Shown here: positions 1 through 6,730 of the stretch, in pieces | Numbering within the stretch: the stretch's first letter is position 1 | Layout of the letters: every line of letters starts with the position of its first letter | DNA from: an uncultured Allomuricauda sp. | Lineage (GTDB): Bacteria > Bacteroidota > Bacteroidia > Flavobacteriales > Flavobacteriaceae | Direction: 5' to 3' | NCBI GenBank assembly: GCA_937911965.1 | Contig: CALDPL010000398.1 | Span: 1 to 6,898 of the forward strand | DNA length: 6,898 bases | The notes under the pieces: model-generated | What the model was told of the DNA's origin: nothing | What the model saw: only the letters and a program-made list of their open reading frames with translations | Database searches by the model: none | Program-made: the position numbers and the translations under genes

Positions 1-313
1 CTTTGGGAAAAGGCACCGAAGGCAGCGCTATTACGAATCGCCCCCCCAATGGGTGGGGCTCAAATCCAGGGTAGAGTCCCTGGCGGTATGTTTCGCCAGG
101 GCCCGGTACGGGTTCGACTACCATCTTGTGTTCTATGACATGACCACCCTTTATTTTGAGACCTTTGAATCCGATGGGCTGCGCAAGAACGATTTTTCCA
201 TGGACAACAAGTCCCAACAGCCCCAGATCCTGGTGGCCCTGATGGTCACCAAGGAAGGCCTGCCCATCTCATATGAGGTCTTTCCGGGCAACACCTTCGA
301 AGGGCATACTCTG
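1..313 (+). pseudogene. IS1634-like DDE transposase, truncated fragment
   Basis: The frame is open from base 2, so the gene begins left of the window; the first GTG at 53 is not its true start. The translation carries the first catalytic block of IS4-superfamily DDE transposases: a hydrophobic strand ending in FYDMTTLYFE, whose Asp is the likely first catalytic residue, then DNKSQQPQILVALMVTKEG and YEVFPGNTFEGHT, both highly characteristic of the IS1634-type group. Similarity stops at about 313, before the expected second Asp and the Glu of the triad, so the product cannot be active. After 313 the frame continues for about 51 codons to a TAA at 467-469, but that tail is antisense to the regulator remnant on the other strand and resembles no transposase. 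Family placement is from memory of conserved motifs. No terminal inverted repeat or target duplication can be seen because the left end is outside. Confidence 0.8.
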
Positions 314-521
314 CCGTTGGAAATACCTCTCCCGCATATTTGTTTGTCTTGGGACGGACATAGATTCCCTGGGCCACCCTCCGTATATAACCTTCTTTTT
401 CAATTCTATGGAGGGCTAATCGTACCACTTCGGAGAACCCATCTCCCGAAAGTCGTCAGGGAACAATAACTCTCCCAGTTTCCTTTTGGAAATACTTTTT
501 TTTGGACTCGACGCTTTCCAT
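311..521 (-). pseudogene. AbiEi-like / DUF6088-type regulator, N-terminal remnant with frameshifts
   Basis: Read on the minus strand from an ATG at 521, the translation begins MESVESKKKYFQKETGRVIVP and hits TGA at 458-456. Skipping one base there gives DDFREMGSP, and a second compensating shift near 431 returns to the first frame, giving EVVRLALHRIEKEGYIRRVA, then QGIYVRPKTNKYAGEVFPTAE. Pieced together this is the N-terminal winged-helix of the DUF6088 / AbiEi-antitoxin-like family, whose members read roughly DF-x-GS-x-AVR-x-AL-x-RL-x-G-x-I-x-R-x-GIY-x-PK. One inserted T (458) and one lost G (near 431) explain both shifts. Homology ends at about 311, where the transposase fragment begins, so the C-terminal half and any AbiEii-type nucleotidyltransferase partner are gone. 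The intact gene would have been a DNA-binding, probably self-regulating protein, sometimes part of type IV toxin-antitoxin pairs. A sequencing error could explain the shifts but not the truncation. Confidence 0.7.
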
Positions 522-539
522 GATTTGGATAATCCTGTT

Positions 540-570
540 TTGTAACATATTTATCAAATATTTGTTACAA
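540..570. repeat. 8-bp inverted repeat before the regulator remnant; possible operator
   Basis: TTGTAACA (540-547) and TGTTACAA (563-570) are perfect inverted copies with a 15-base spacer, which itself contains TATTT (548-552) and AAATA (556-560) as a further inverted pair. The element sits 18 bases upstream of the ATG (521) of the decayed minus-strand regulator, where a self-repressing winged-helix protein would bind. AbiEi antitoxins are known to bind inverted repeats in their own promoters; that this is such an operator is inference. The spacer makes it more DNA-site-like than terminator-like, and no T-run follows it on the minus strand. Confidence 0.5.
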
Positions 571-738
571 TCCATTTTAAAGGAAAGTACCGAACCAATC
601 ACCAAACTCTACACCTTTTATATGGTTCTAAAATGACATCAATTAAATACAATTAAAAAACACTGAAATCAGTCAGTTGACAATGCTTTGATTCCATCTA
701 TATGGTGGTTCGTCGGGTGGTTGGGGGCATGTTATATC
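571..738. other. AT-rich intergenic region, no gene seen
   Basis: This stretch lies between the carboxyltransferase stop codon and the palindrome of the regulator remnant. It is visibly richer in A and T than the genes around it, especially 601-660. I see no credible coding frame, RNA gene or IS end here. The only structured element is the weak hairpin noted separately at about 653-679. Confidence 0.6.
653..679 (-). terminator. Weak candidate terminator of the carboxylase operon
   Basis: On the minus strand, about 60 bases after the carboxyltransferase stop, AACTGACTGATTTCAGTG can fold with ACTGA pairing to TCAGT (loop CTGATT, or a shorter-loop alternative) and is followed directly by TTTTTT (655-660 complement). 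The position and T-run suit an intrinsic terminator, but the stem is only about 5 bp and AT-rich, so the call is tentative. Confidence 0.3.
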
Positions 739-2280
739 CTAGAGAGGAATGTTCCCGTGCTTTCTCCTGGGTCCCCTTAGCTTCTTTTTATCCAATAGGG
801 CAAAGGACTTCAAGAGTTTTCTCCGGGTATCCCTGGGCAGGATCACCTCATCGACAAAACCCCGGGCCGCGGCCCTGTAGGGATTGGCAAATTTCTCAGC
901 GTATTCGGCCTCTCGCTCCATTAATTGTTCTTCCGGGTTTTCCGCATCTTCGATTTCCCTTTTAAAGATGATTTCACTGGCCCCTTTGGCCCCCATCACC
1001 GCTATCTCGGCCCCAGGCCAAGCAAAGTTGAAATCCGCCCCGATATGTTTGGAATTCATCACGTCATAGGCCCCTCCGTAGGCCTTGCGGGTAATCACGG
1101 TGACCCTTGGGACCGTTGCTTCGCTTAGGGCGTACAGCAATTTGGCCCCCTCCGTGATGATCCCGTTCCATTCCTGGTCTGTTCCCGGTAAAAATCCGGG
1201 CACGTCCACCAAGACCAGCAAGGGAATGTTGAAGGCGTCGCAAAAACGGGTGAACCGGGCCGCCTTCTTCGAGGAACCCACATCGAGGACCCCTGCCAAA
1301 AACAGGGGCTGGTTAGCCACGATCCCAATGCTCCTTCCCCCCAGTCTGGCAAAGCCGGTAATGATGTTTTCGGCAAAGTCCCTATGGATCTCATAGAAAC
1401 TGCCTTCATCTATGATGCCTTGGATCACCACGTGCATATCGTAGGGCTTGTTGGAGTTGTCCGGCACCGCGGTGGAAAGTTCCTCCCGGATTTCATCCTC
1501 TGGTTCAAAGGGCTTGGGGTGGGCCTTTTCCCGATTGTTCTGCGGCAGGTAATCGAGTAATTTCCTGATATCGTCCAGGCAGCTGGCATCATTGGAGGCC
1601 GTACGGTGCGCCACCCCAGATTTTGAGGCATGGGTGGCCGCCCCTCCCAATTCCTCCGAGCTCACTTCCTCATTGGTCACCGTTTTCACCACATTGGGAC
1701 CGGTCACGAACATATAGCTGGTCCCCTCCACCATGATGGTAAAGTCGGTCATGGCCGGGGAATATACGGCTCCTCCCGCACAGGGCCCCATGATGGCGGA
1801 AATCTGTGGCACCACCCCGGAGGCCTGTACATTGCGATGGAAAATATCGGCATAGCCGCCCAGGGAGCGGACGCCCTCCTGGATTCGGGCCCCGCCCGAA
1901 TCGTTGAGTCCCACTATGGGTGCCCCCACCTTTAGGGCCAGGTCCATGACCTTGCAAATTTTCTCAGCATGGGTCTCGGAGAGCGCCCCTCCAAAAACAG
2001 TGAAATCCTGGGCGTACACAAAGACCGGCCTCCCGTCTACGGTACCGTGGCCGGTGACCACCCCATCCCCGTAATAGATTTCCTCGTCCATCCCAAAATC
2101 GGTGGTCCTATGGGTTACCAAGGCTCCCATTTCCTCAAAGGAACCTTCGTCCAAAAAGTAATTGACCCGTTCGCGAGCGGTCAGTTTCTTTTTTTGATGT
2201 TGTTTCTCGATCCGTTTTTCCCCGCCTCCCTTATGGGCCAGGGCCAATTTTTCCTGAAGCGACTTTATTTTGGGGTCCAT
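739..2280 (-). CDS. pccB: Acyl-CoA carboxylase carboxyltransferase, propionyl-CoA carboxylase beta type
   Basis: Moves the carboxyl group from carboxybiotin to an acyl-CoA, most likely propionyl-CoA giving (S)-methylmalonyl-CoA; cytoplasmic. From the ATG at 2280 it is 513 aa, the normal length for PccB-type subunits, with both crotonase-like halves intact. Visible landmarks are LTARERV (33-39), [20 protein letters not shown] (126-145), the first oxyanion-hole region [11 protein letters not shown] (165-175), and the second, [11 protein letters not shown] (398-408). Asp406 just after GGAY matches the residue (Asp422 of Streptomyces coelicolor PccB, from memory) linked to propionyl preference. 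A TTG at 2289 would overlap the upstream biotin carboxylase stop by four bases; I prefer the ATG, five bases after that stop. It is the last gene of the operon. The related methylmalonyl-CoA decarboxylase alpha subunit is an alternative by sequence alone, but the adjacent biotin carboxylase and the lack of membrane subunits argue for a carboxylase. Confidence 0.93.
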   Translation of the reverse strand: MDPKIKSLQEKLALAHKGGGEKRIEKQHQKKKLTARERVNYFLDEGSFEEMGALVTHRTTDFGMDEEIYYGDGVVTGHGTVDGRPVFVYAQDFTVFGGALSETHAEKICKVMDLALKVGAPIVGLNDSGGARIQEGVRSLGGYADIFHRNVQASGVVPQISAIMGPCAGGAVYSPAMTDFTIMVEGTSYMFVTGPNVVKTVTNEEVSSEELGGAATHASKSGVAHRTASNDASCLDDIRKLLDYLPQNNREKAHPKPFEPEDEIREELSTAVPDNSNKPYDMHVVIQGIIDEGSFYEIHRDFAENIITGFARLGGRSIGIVANQPLFLAGVLDVGSSKKAARFTRFCDAFNIPLLVLVDVPGFLPGTDQEWNGIITEGAKLLYALSEATVPRVTVITRKAYGGAYDVMNSKHIGADFNFAWPGAEIAVMGAKGASEIIFKREIEDAENPEEQLMEREAEYAEKFANPYRAAARGFVDEVILPRDTRRKLLKSFALLDKKKLRGPRRKHGNIPL

Positions 2281-2285
2281 AGGTT

Positions 2286-3728
2286 TCAATTTTTTGGCAA
2301 CCGCACTTTTTTCTTGTCTTCCATGTATTTGTACAGGGTCATCAGGGCCGCTATTTCCGCAAGTTCTTCCTCCTCTTGGGTCATCTCAATGGGTCGGTGA
2401 TGCTCCCGTACAAAATGGGTGTCGAAATTCCCGGAGACAAAGGCGTCGTGGGAAAAGACAAAGCTTCCGAATTCCAGGGTGGTCCGCACCCCTTCCACCT
2501 GAAAATCGATGATGGCGCGCAACATCAAAAGGCGGGCTTCCTCCCGACTCGATCCGTGTACGATCAATTTGGCAAGCAGCGGGTCGTAGAATATCGGCAC
2601 ATCCATCCCCTGCCGATACCCGTTGTCCACACGGATTCCCGGTCCTTCGGGGGGGATGTAGGTGTCCAATCGGCCCACAGAGGGGAGAAAATCGTTCTTG
2701 GGGTCTTCGGCATAGATCCGGAGTTCCATCGCATGGCCTTTGATTCTCAGGTCTTCCTGGCTCAGGGGAAGCCGCTCTCCCCGGGCCACCCTGATCTGGA
2801 GTTCCACCAAGTCCAGACCGGTGATCAATTCGGTCACGGGATGCTCCACCTGCAGGCGGGTATTCATCTCCAGAAAATAAAAGTTCTTCTTGGCGTCCAT
2901 CAGAAACTCCACGGTCCCCGCCCCTACATAGCCGCAGGCCTTGGCGACCCGAATCGCTGTCCGTCCCATTTCGTCCCTTAGGGCTTCGTCCAAAAAAGAA
3001 GAGGGGGCCTCTTCCACCACTTTTTGATGCCTTCTTTGGATGCTGCATTCCCGCTCGAACAAATGCAGGATGTTCCCATGGGTGTCCGCCATGATCTGGA
3101 TTTCAATATGTCTAGGGGATTCAATGTATTTTTCCAAAAAGACGGACCCGTCCCCAAAGGCAGAACGGGCCTCACTGATCGCCCGCTGCATTCCGGATTC
3201 CAGTTCGTCCTCTTCCTGAACCACACGCATCCCTTTGCCACCGCCCCCGGCCGAAGCCTTGATCAACACCGGATAGCCCAGTTCCGAGGCAATTTTCCCG
3301 GCCTGCCCCAAATCGGCAATGGCCCGGTCCACTCCGGGAACCATGGGGATGTTGTGGGGCCTTAGGGCCTCCTTGGCGGCCAATTTGCTCCCCATCAACC
3401 GAATGGATTCGGAGTCGGGACCTATAAAGCGGATGCCGCTCCTTTCGACGGCTTCGGCAAAATCTGCGTTCTCGCTCAAAAAGCCGTAGCCCGGATGGAT
3501 GCCGTCCACCTGCAGTTCCAGGGCAAGTTCCACGATCCGGTCTCCTTTCAAATAGGACTGTGCCGAAGGACCCTCCCCCAGGCAGACCGCCTGATCGGCC
3601 ATCAGCACGTGGGGGGCATTGCGGTCCACGGTGGAATACACGGCCACGGTCTGTATGCCCATCCGCTGTGCCGTCCTTTGGATGCGCAGGGCGATTTCCC
3701 CTCTATTGGCAATCAATATCTTCTTCAT
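2286..3728 (-). CDS. accC: Biotin carboxylase subunit of acyl-CoA carboxylase
   Basis: ATP-dependent carboxylation of the biotin on the carrier protein, using bicarbonate; ATP-grasp enzyme of the cytoplasm. From the ATG at 3728 it is 480 aa, somewhat longer than Escherichia coli AccC (449 aa) through a charged C-terminal tail ending KKKVRLPKN. The start [16 protein letters not shown] is the family's canonical N-terminus, so the in-frame TTG at 3740, which would overlap the carrier gene, is not chosen. Motifs in order: PGYGFLSEN (79-87), the ATP-lid loop [11 protein letters not shown] (157-167), [19 protein letters not shown] (225-243), EFLMD (274-278), and the catalytic signature [14 protein letters not shown] (287-300) with Glu287, Arg291 and Glu295; Arg337 lies in ELRIYAED. 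No catalytic residue appears lost. It contains no biotinyl domain; that is the separate upstream gene, whose stop ends 4 bases before this ATG. AAGGGG sits unusually close to the ATG. Confidence 0.95.
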   Translation of the reverse strand: MKKILIANRGEIALRIQRTAQRMGIQTVAVYSTVDRNAPHVLMADQAVCLGEGPSAQSYLKGDRIVELALELQVDGIHPGYGFLSENADFAEAVERSGIRFIGPDSESIRLMGSKLAAKEALRPHNIPMVPGVDRAIADLGQAGKIASELGYPVLIKASAGGGGKGMRVVQEEDELESGMQRAISEARSAFGDGSVFLEKYIESPRHIEIQIMADTHGNILHLFERECSIQRRHQKVVEEAPSSFLDEALRDEMGRTAIRVAKACGYVGAGTVEFLMDAKKNFYFLEMNTRLQVEHPVTELITGLDLVELQIRVARGERLPLSQEDLRIKGHAMELRIYAEDPKNDFLPSVGRLDTYIPPEGPGIRVDNGYRQGMDVPIFYDPLLAKLIVHGSSREEARLLMLRAIIDFQVEGVRTTLEFGSFVFSHDAFVSGNFDTHFVREHHRPIEMTQEEEELAEIAALMTLYKYMEDKKKVRLPKN

Positions 3729-3732
3729 CCCC

Positions 3733-4218
3733 TTATTCAAATTCCAACAACAATTGTTTCTTGTCCACGGTATCCCCCTGTCCCACCATGATTTTTTTTA
3801 TGGTCCCCTCCCGTGGGGAGCCGATGATGTTTTCCATCTTCATCGCTTCCAAGACCAAAAGACGGTCCCCTTTTTCGACCCGATCTCCCACTTGGACCAG
3901 TACTTCCAACAACAATCCCGGCATGGGGGCGATCACTGAATCCACATCCGGGCCCCCGTTGGTTTGAAAGCCCAGGGTCTTGATAAGTTGGTCCAAGGGG
4001 GTCTCCAAGGAAGTTTCATATTTTTTTCCATTGATTTCCACCAGATAGCGGCCTTTGTTAAAATCGGATTTCAACCATTTGATCCGATACCCCCTGCCCT
4101 CCTTGATCAGGTGGTGGCCGTCGGTCCCCATCTTTACCACATCCAGGGAGGCAAGCGCTTCCCCACTGGGCTTGAATTCCATTTCTTCCCCGACCCTGAC
4201 CGTATACGAATCATCCAT
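3733..4218 (-). CDS. Biotin carboxyl carrier protein subunit with N-terminal beta-rich domain
   Basis: Carries the covalently bound biotin that shuttles CO2 between the biotin carboxylase and the carboxyltransferase encoded downstream. 161 aa. The C-terminal 70 residues are a standard biotinyl/lipoyl domain: IAPMPGLLLEVLVQVGDRV (96-114), then the biotinylation site EAMKMEN with Lys127, then GTIKKIMVGQGDTV (138-151). Residues 1-85 are different: a run of predicted short strands such as YTVRVGEEMEF, YRIKWL, GRYLVEINGKKYET, then a helix-like DQLIKTLGF. Residues 86-95 (QTNGGPDVDS) look like a linker, shorter than the Ala/Pro-rich linkers of AccB proteins. The N-terminal part may be an equivalent of the BT domain that ties carboxylase subunits together in propionyl-CoA carboxylase; this is inference. 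ATG 4218 is the first ATG after an in-frame stop. No clear Shine-Dalgarno is seen. It is the first gene of the operon. Confidence 0.92.
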   Translation of the reverse strand: MDDSYTVRVGEEMEFKPSGEALASLDVVKMGTDGHHLIKEGRGYRIKWLKSDFNKGRYLVEINGKKYETSLETPLDQLIKTLGFQTNGGPDVDSVIAPMPGLLLEVLVQVGDRVEKGDRLLVLEAMKMENIIGSPREGTIKKIMVGQGDTVDKKQLLLEFE

Positions 4219-4239
4219 AAGCTGATATTTCGCTTCGGA

Positions 4240-4247
4240 TAAATATA
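4240..4247 (-). promoter_or_regulatory. Weak candidate -7 element for the carboxylase operon
   Basis: On the minus strand TATATTTA lies 21 bases before the carrier-protein ATG. It matches the Bacteroidota -7 consensus TAnnTTTG except at the last base. No convincing TTTG -33 element is seen at the right distance, so the assignment rests on position and partial match only. Confidence 0.25.
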
Positions 4248-4319
4248 AGGGTAATGCTCCAAAAATTCATAAAAACCTCTTTTGGTTCCCAGGTATGTGG
4301 CAGTGGCCTTCCTCCTTTT

Positions 4320-4346
4320 TGGATCCCGATCGCCCCAGGGGATCCA
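4320..4346. repeat. 8-bp inverted repeat in the divergent promoter region
   Basis: TGGATCCC (4320-4327) and GGGATCCA (4339-4346) are perfect inverted copies with an 11-base spacer. The element ends 18 bases before the candidate -7 box of the kinase operon, so it overlaps where the -33 box would be. It could be an operator for a dimeric regulator, or fold as a GC-rich hairpin if transcribed. No T-run follows it, so it is not a good terminator. Function is unknown. Confidence 0.4.
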
Positions 4347-4364
4347 CAGCTTGTATCAAATGTT

Positions 4365-4372
4365 TATTTTTG
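4365..4372 (+). promoter_or_regulatory. Candidate -7 element for the udk-ftsB-mutAB operon
   Basis: TATTTTTG fits the Bacteroidota -7 consensus TAnnTTTG exactly and lies 16 bases before the kinase ATG at 4389, which would give a very short leader. I see no TTTG at the expected -33 distance; that position is taken by the right arm of the inverted repeat. Sequence match only. Confidence 0.35.
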
Positions 4373-4388
4373 GACCAAATTCCAATAT

Positions 4389-4997
4389 ATGCTGATCATA
4401 GGGATTGCCGGGGGCACTGGAAGCGGGAAGACCACCGTGGTCGACCAGATCGTGGGTGAACTTTCCCCCGATGAGGTAGGGGTCATTTCACAGGATTCCT
4501 ATTACAACGACCTTTCCCATATGAGTCGTGAGGAACGGGGATCCGTCAATTTTGACCATCCCAATTCCATAGATTTTGAACTGTTGATCGACCATCTGAA
4601 ACAACTCAGGATGGGAAAGTCCGTCCAGACCCCAATCTATTCCTTTGTGGAAGAGACCCGTATGGAGGAGACCGTCACCACCCTTCCCCGAAAGGTGATG
4701 ATCGTGGAGGGCATCCTGGTGCTGTCCAATCCCAGGCTGAGGGATGAAATGGACATCAAGATTTTTGTGCATGCCGATTCCGACGAGCGTCTGATTCGAA
4801 GGCTGCAAAGGGATATCCGGGAACGGGGCCATGACCTGGATAAGGTCCTCAGCCGGTACCTGAATGCCGTAAAGCCCATGCACGAGCAATTCATCGAGCC
4901 TTCCAAGGAATTTGCGGACCTGATCATCCCGAACAACCGCTACAACACCATCGCGGTGGATTTGCTCAGGTCCATAATCAAAAATAAATTGGCATAG
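4389..4997 (+). CDS. udk: Uridine kinase family protein
   Basis: P-loop nucleoside kinase, expected to phosphorylate uridine (and cytidine) to the monophosphate in pyrimidine salvage, in the cytoplasm. The start MLIIGIAGGTGSGKTT puts the Walker A (GGTGSGKT, 8-15) where the family has it, and 202 aa is normal length, so the longer frame from 4254 is rejected. Further landmarks: QDSYY (35-39) with Asp36, NFDHP (54-58), VMIVEGILVL (103-112), DIKIFVHADSDERLIRRLQR (122-141), and KPMHEQFIEPSKEFADLIIP (162-181). Two positions differ from what I recall in relatives: the base-pocket segment reads YSFVEETR (84-91), with Glu89 where uridine kinases usually have His, and ERGH (145-148) has His where the family has ERGR. 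The rest of the catalytic machinery is intact, so base preference may be altered. First gene of its operon; the next ATG follows its stop by one base. Confidence 0.93.
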   Translation: MLIIGIAGGTGSGKTTVVDQIVGELSPDEVGVISQDSYYNDLSHMSREERGSVNFDHPNSIDFELLIDHLKQLRMGKSVQTPIYSFVEETRMEETVTTLPRKVMIVEGILVLSNPRLRDEMDIKIFVHADSDERLIRRLQRDIRERGHDLDKVLSRYLNAVKPMHEQFIEPSKEFADLIIPNNRYNTIAVDLLRSIIKNKLA

Positions 4998-4998
4998 G

Positions 4999-5331
4999 AT
5001 GGACCTCAAGGAATTGAAAGGCAAAAAATGGTTCAAATTCTTTACCAATACCTATATTCTGGTATTGACCCTATTTGTGATATGGATGGCCTTCTTCGAT
5101 ACCAATTCCCTGATGATCCATTTGGAACTGCGAAAGGAGATCAGGAAACTGGAACGGCAAAAGGAGTTCTTGAAGGAAGAGATCGAAAAGGACCGGGAGG
5201 TGCTCGAGAAAATGTCGGACGAGGGGGAACTGGAACGGCTGGCCCGTGAAAAATACTATATGAAAAAGGAAAATGAAGAAATTTTCCTGATCGAATACCA
5301 GGACAGTGTAAAAAAAGGAAAAGATGAATGA
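4999..5331 (+). CDS. FtsB/DivIC-like septum formation initiator protein
   Basis: Small bitopic membrane protein of the divisome, expected to work with FtsL- and FtsQ-like partners in activating septal peptidoglycan synthesis. 110 aa, the usual size. It has a short basic cytoplasmic N-terminus (KELKGKKWFKF), one transmembrane helix at about 17-33 (NTYILVLTLFVIWMAFF), a strongly charged heptad-like coiled coil at about 42-75 (ELRKEIRKLERQKEFLKEEI), and the conserved segment ELERLAREKYYMKKENEEIF (77-96), typical of FtsB/DivIC proteins. Orientation is predicted N-in, C-out. Its ATG lies one base after the kinase stop, and its last eight bases overlap the start of mutA, so translation is probably coupled. 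Placement between a nucleoside kinase and methylmalonyl-CoA mutase is not functionally explained, but the order is familiar from flavobacteria. FtsB and DivIC cannot be told apart from the sequence alone. Confidence 0.88.
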   Translation: MDLKELKGKKWFKFFTNTYILVLTLFVIWMAFFDTNSLMIHLELRKEIRKLERQKEFLKEEIEKDREVLEKMSDEGELERLAREKYYMKKENEEIFLIEYQDSVKKGKDE

Positions 5332-6730
5332 AACTGATCTTTTTGAGGGCTTTCCATCGGTTTCCGCCAAGGCCTGGAAACAGCGGATCCAGTACGACCT
5401 GAAAGGAGCGGACTACAACGAGAGTCTGGTTTGGGAATCCCTGGAGGGCATCAAGGTCAAACCCTTCTACCACAGCGAGGACCTGGAGGGTGTTGAAGCC
5501 TTCCCCTTCGAAAGGGAGGGACGACCTTGGATGATTGCCCAGGAGCTCTATGCCGCCGATTCCGACAAGACCGGCCACCGGGCCCTGACGCTCCTCCAAA
5601 AAGGGGTGGACAGTCCGATCTTCACCCTGCCCTCGCAGGATGTGGATTTCAAGGCCCTGCTTTCAAAAATCGAGCTGGACCGGGTGCCGTTGCATTTCAA
5701 TTTCCTGTTTTTGGAGGTGGGGGCAATAAAAAGACTGCTCTCCAAGATCGAGGGGCATAAAGCCCCGATTTATTTCAATCTGGATCCCATCGGGCAATTG
5801 GTCCGGGAAGGAAATTGGTTCCATGGTTTCGATCGGGACTTCGAACATTTGGGGGAAGTCCTCGGGTCGGCAACTTCCCAAGGACCCGGTTCCATCCTGG
5901 GTATCGATATGGCGCACTGCCACGAGGCCGGGGCCAACGCGGTACAGCAATTGGCCTATGGTCTGGCCCACGCCAATGAGTACCTGCACCATTTTGCCCA
6001 TGGACCCAGGAAAACAGTTTTCCCGGGCAAATCCTTTCCCATCTGTTTCCAAGTGGCCATGGGAAGCAATTATTTCTTTGAGATTGCCAAGATCAGGGCA
6101 CTGCGTTGGCTGTGGAACAGCCTTTTGGGGGAATATGGCCTGGTCGGGGACTGCCATATCCTCGCCCGTCCCGGCCGAAGGAACAAGACCCTCTACGATT
6201 ACAATGTGAACTTGCTGCGCTGCACCTCCGAATGCATGTCGGCCATTTTGGGGGGAGCCGATACGGTATGCAACCTGCCCTATGATGCCCTTTACCACAA
6301 GGACAATGAATTTGGGCAACGCCTGGCCAGGAACCAATTGCTCATCCTCAGGGAGGAAAGCCATTTCAACAGAATATCCCATGCCGCCAATGGGGCCTAT
6401 TATATCGAGACCCTTACCCGGCAATTGGCCCAGGGCGCCTTGGAGCTTTTCAAGGGAATCGAGGCTGGGGGCGGGTTCATCAACTCCCTTAAAAAGGGGA
6501 GCATCCAAAAAAAGATAAAAGGAAACGCAGCCAGGGAGCAACAGCTCTTCGATGCCGGAAAAATTGTCTCCCTGGGGACCAACAGCCATCAAAACCCGGA
6601 AGATCGCATCAAGGGGGAACTGCAGCTCCATCCCTTTGCAAAGACCCGGGTCCGCAAGACCTTGATCGAGCCCATTGTGGCCCGAAGATTGGCCGAGGGC
6701 CTGGAACAAAAAAGATTGGAAGATGAGTAG
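5324..6730 (+). CDS. mutA: Methylmalonyl-CoA mutase small (beta) subunit
   Basis: Non-catalytic partner of the B12-dependent mutase that interconverts methylmalonyl-CoA and succinyl-CoA; it forms a heterodimer with MutB encoded next. 468 aa. The N-terminus [20 protein letters not shown] (7-26) and a TIM-barrel run follow, including [20 protein letters not shown] (193-212), [15 protein letters not shown] (299-313), [13 protein letters not shown] (335-347) and [10 protein letters not shown] (356-365), the last matching the GSYYVE-LT block of the large subunit. The protein ends at about the end of the barrel plus helical tail. The C-terminal B12-binding domain that makes the Propionibacterium MutA about 640 aa long is absent, as I recall it is in flavobacteria. 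Residues 112-126 and 138-152 form an internal near-repeat (LLSKIE...FN). ATG 5324 overlaps ftsB by eight bases (ATGAATGA), preceded by AAGGAAAAG; the stop overlaps mutB by eight bases. Confidence 0.93.
   Translation: MNETDLFEGFPSVSAKAWKQRIQYDLKGADYNESLVWESLEGIKVKPFYHSEDLEGVEAFPFEREGRPWMIAQELYAADSDKTGHRALTLLQKGVDSPIFTLPSQDVDFKALLSKIELDRVPLHFNFLFLEVGAIKRLLSKIEGHKAPIYFNLDPIGQLVREGNWFHGFDRDFEHLGEVLGSATSQGPGSILGIDMAHCHEAGANAVQQLAYGLAHANEYLHHFAHGPRKTVFPGKSFPICFQVAMGSNYFFEIAKIRALRWLWNSLLGEYGLVGDCHILARPGRRNKTLYDYNVNLLRCTSECMSAILGGADTVCNLPYDALYHKDNEFGQRLARNQLLILREESHFNRISHAANGAYYIETLTRQLAQGALELFKGIEAGGGFINSLKKGSIQKKIKGNAAREQQLFDAGKIVSLGTNSHQNPEDRIKGELQLHPFAKTRVRKTLIEPIVARRLAEGLEQKRLEDE

Larger units (their letters stand above)
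4219..4388. other. Divergent intergenic region between carboxylase and kinase-mutase operons
   Basis: 170 bases separate the divergent starts at 4218 (minus) and 4389 (plus). The region must hold promoters for both operons. It contains a candidate plus-strand -7 element, a weaker minus-strand one, and an inverted repeat, each listed separately. The kinase reading frame remains open back to an ATG at 4254, but those 45 upstream codons have no resemblance to the kinase family and are treated as non-coding. Confidence 0.6.

Noticed and set aside
314..469. C-terminal half of the 138-codon plus-strand frame as part of the transposase
   Set aside because: It is antisense to the regulator remnant and lacks the second Asp and Glu region expected of the transposase.
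739..2280. Carboxyltransferase as the alpha subunit of a sodium-pumping methylmalonyl-CoA decarboxylase
   Set aside because: The families are close, but an adjacent biotin carboxylase and the absence of membrane subunits favour an ATP-dependent carboxylase.
2376..2981. 201-codon plus-strand frame inside the biotin carboxylase gene
   Set aside because: Antisense shadow of a gene with all catalytic motifs; translation is rich in His/Gln/Gly without any domain pattern.
4254..4388. Upstream extension of the uridine kinase by 45 codons
   Set aside because: The family starts right at MLIIGIAGGTGSGKTT; the extension is unlike any kinase N-terminus and covers the promoter region with its -7 candidate.
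5663..6709. Long 348-codon open frame on the minus strand inside mutA
   Set aside because: It is antisense to a clearly recognised gene, its translation has no family resemblance, and high-GC genes often leave open antisense frames.
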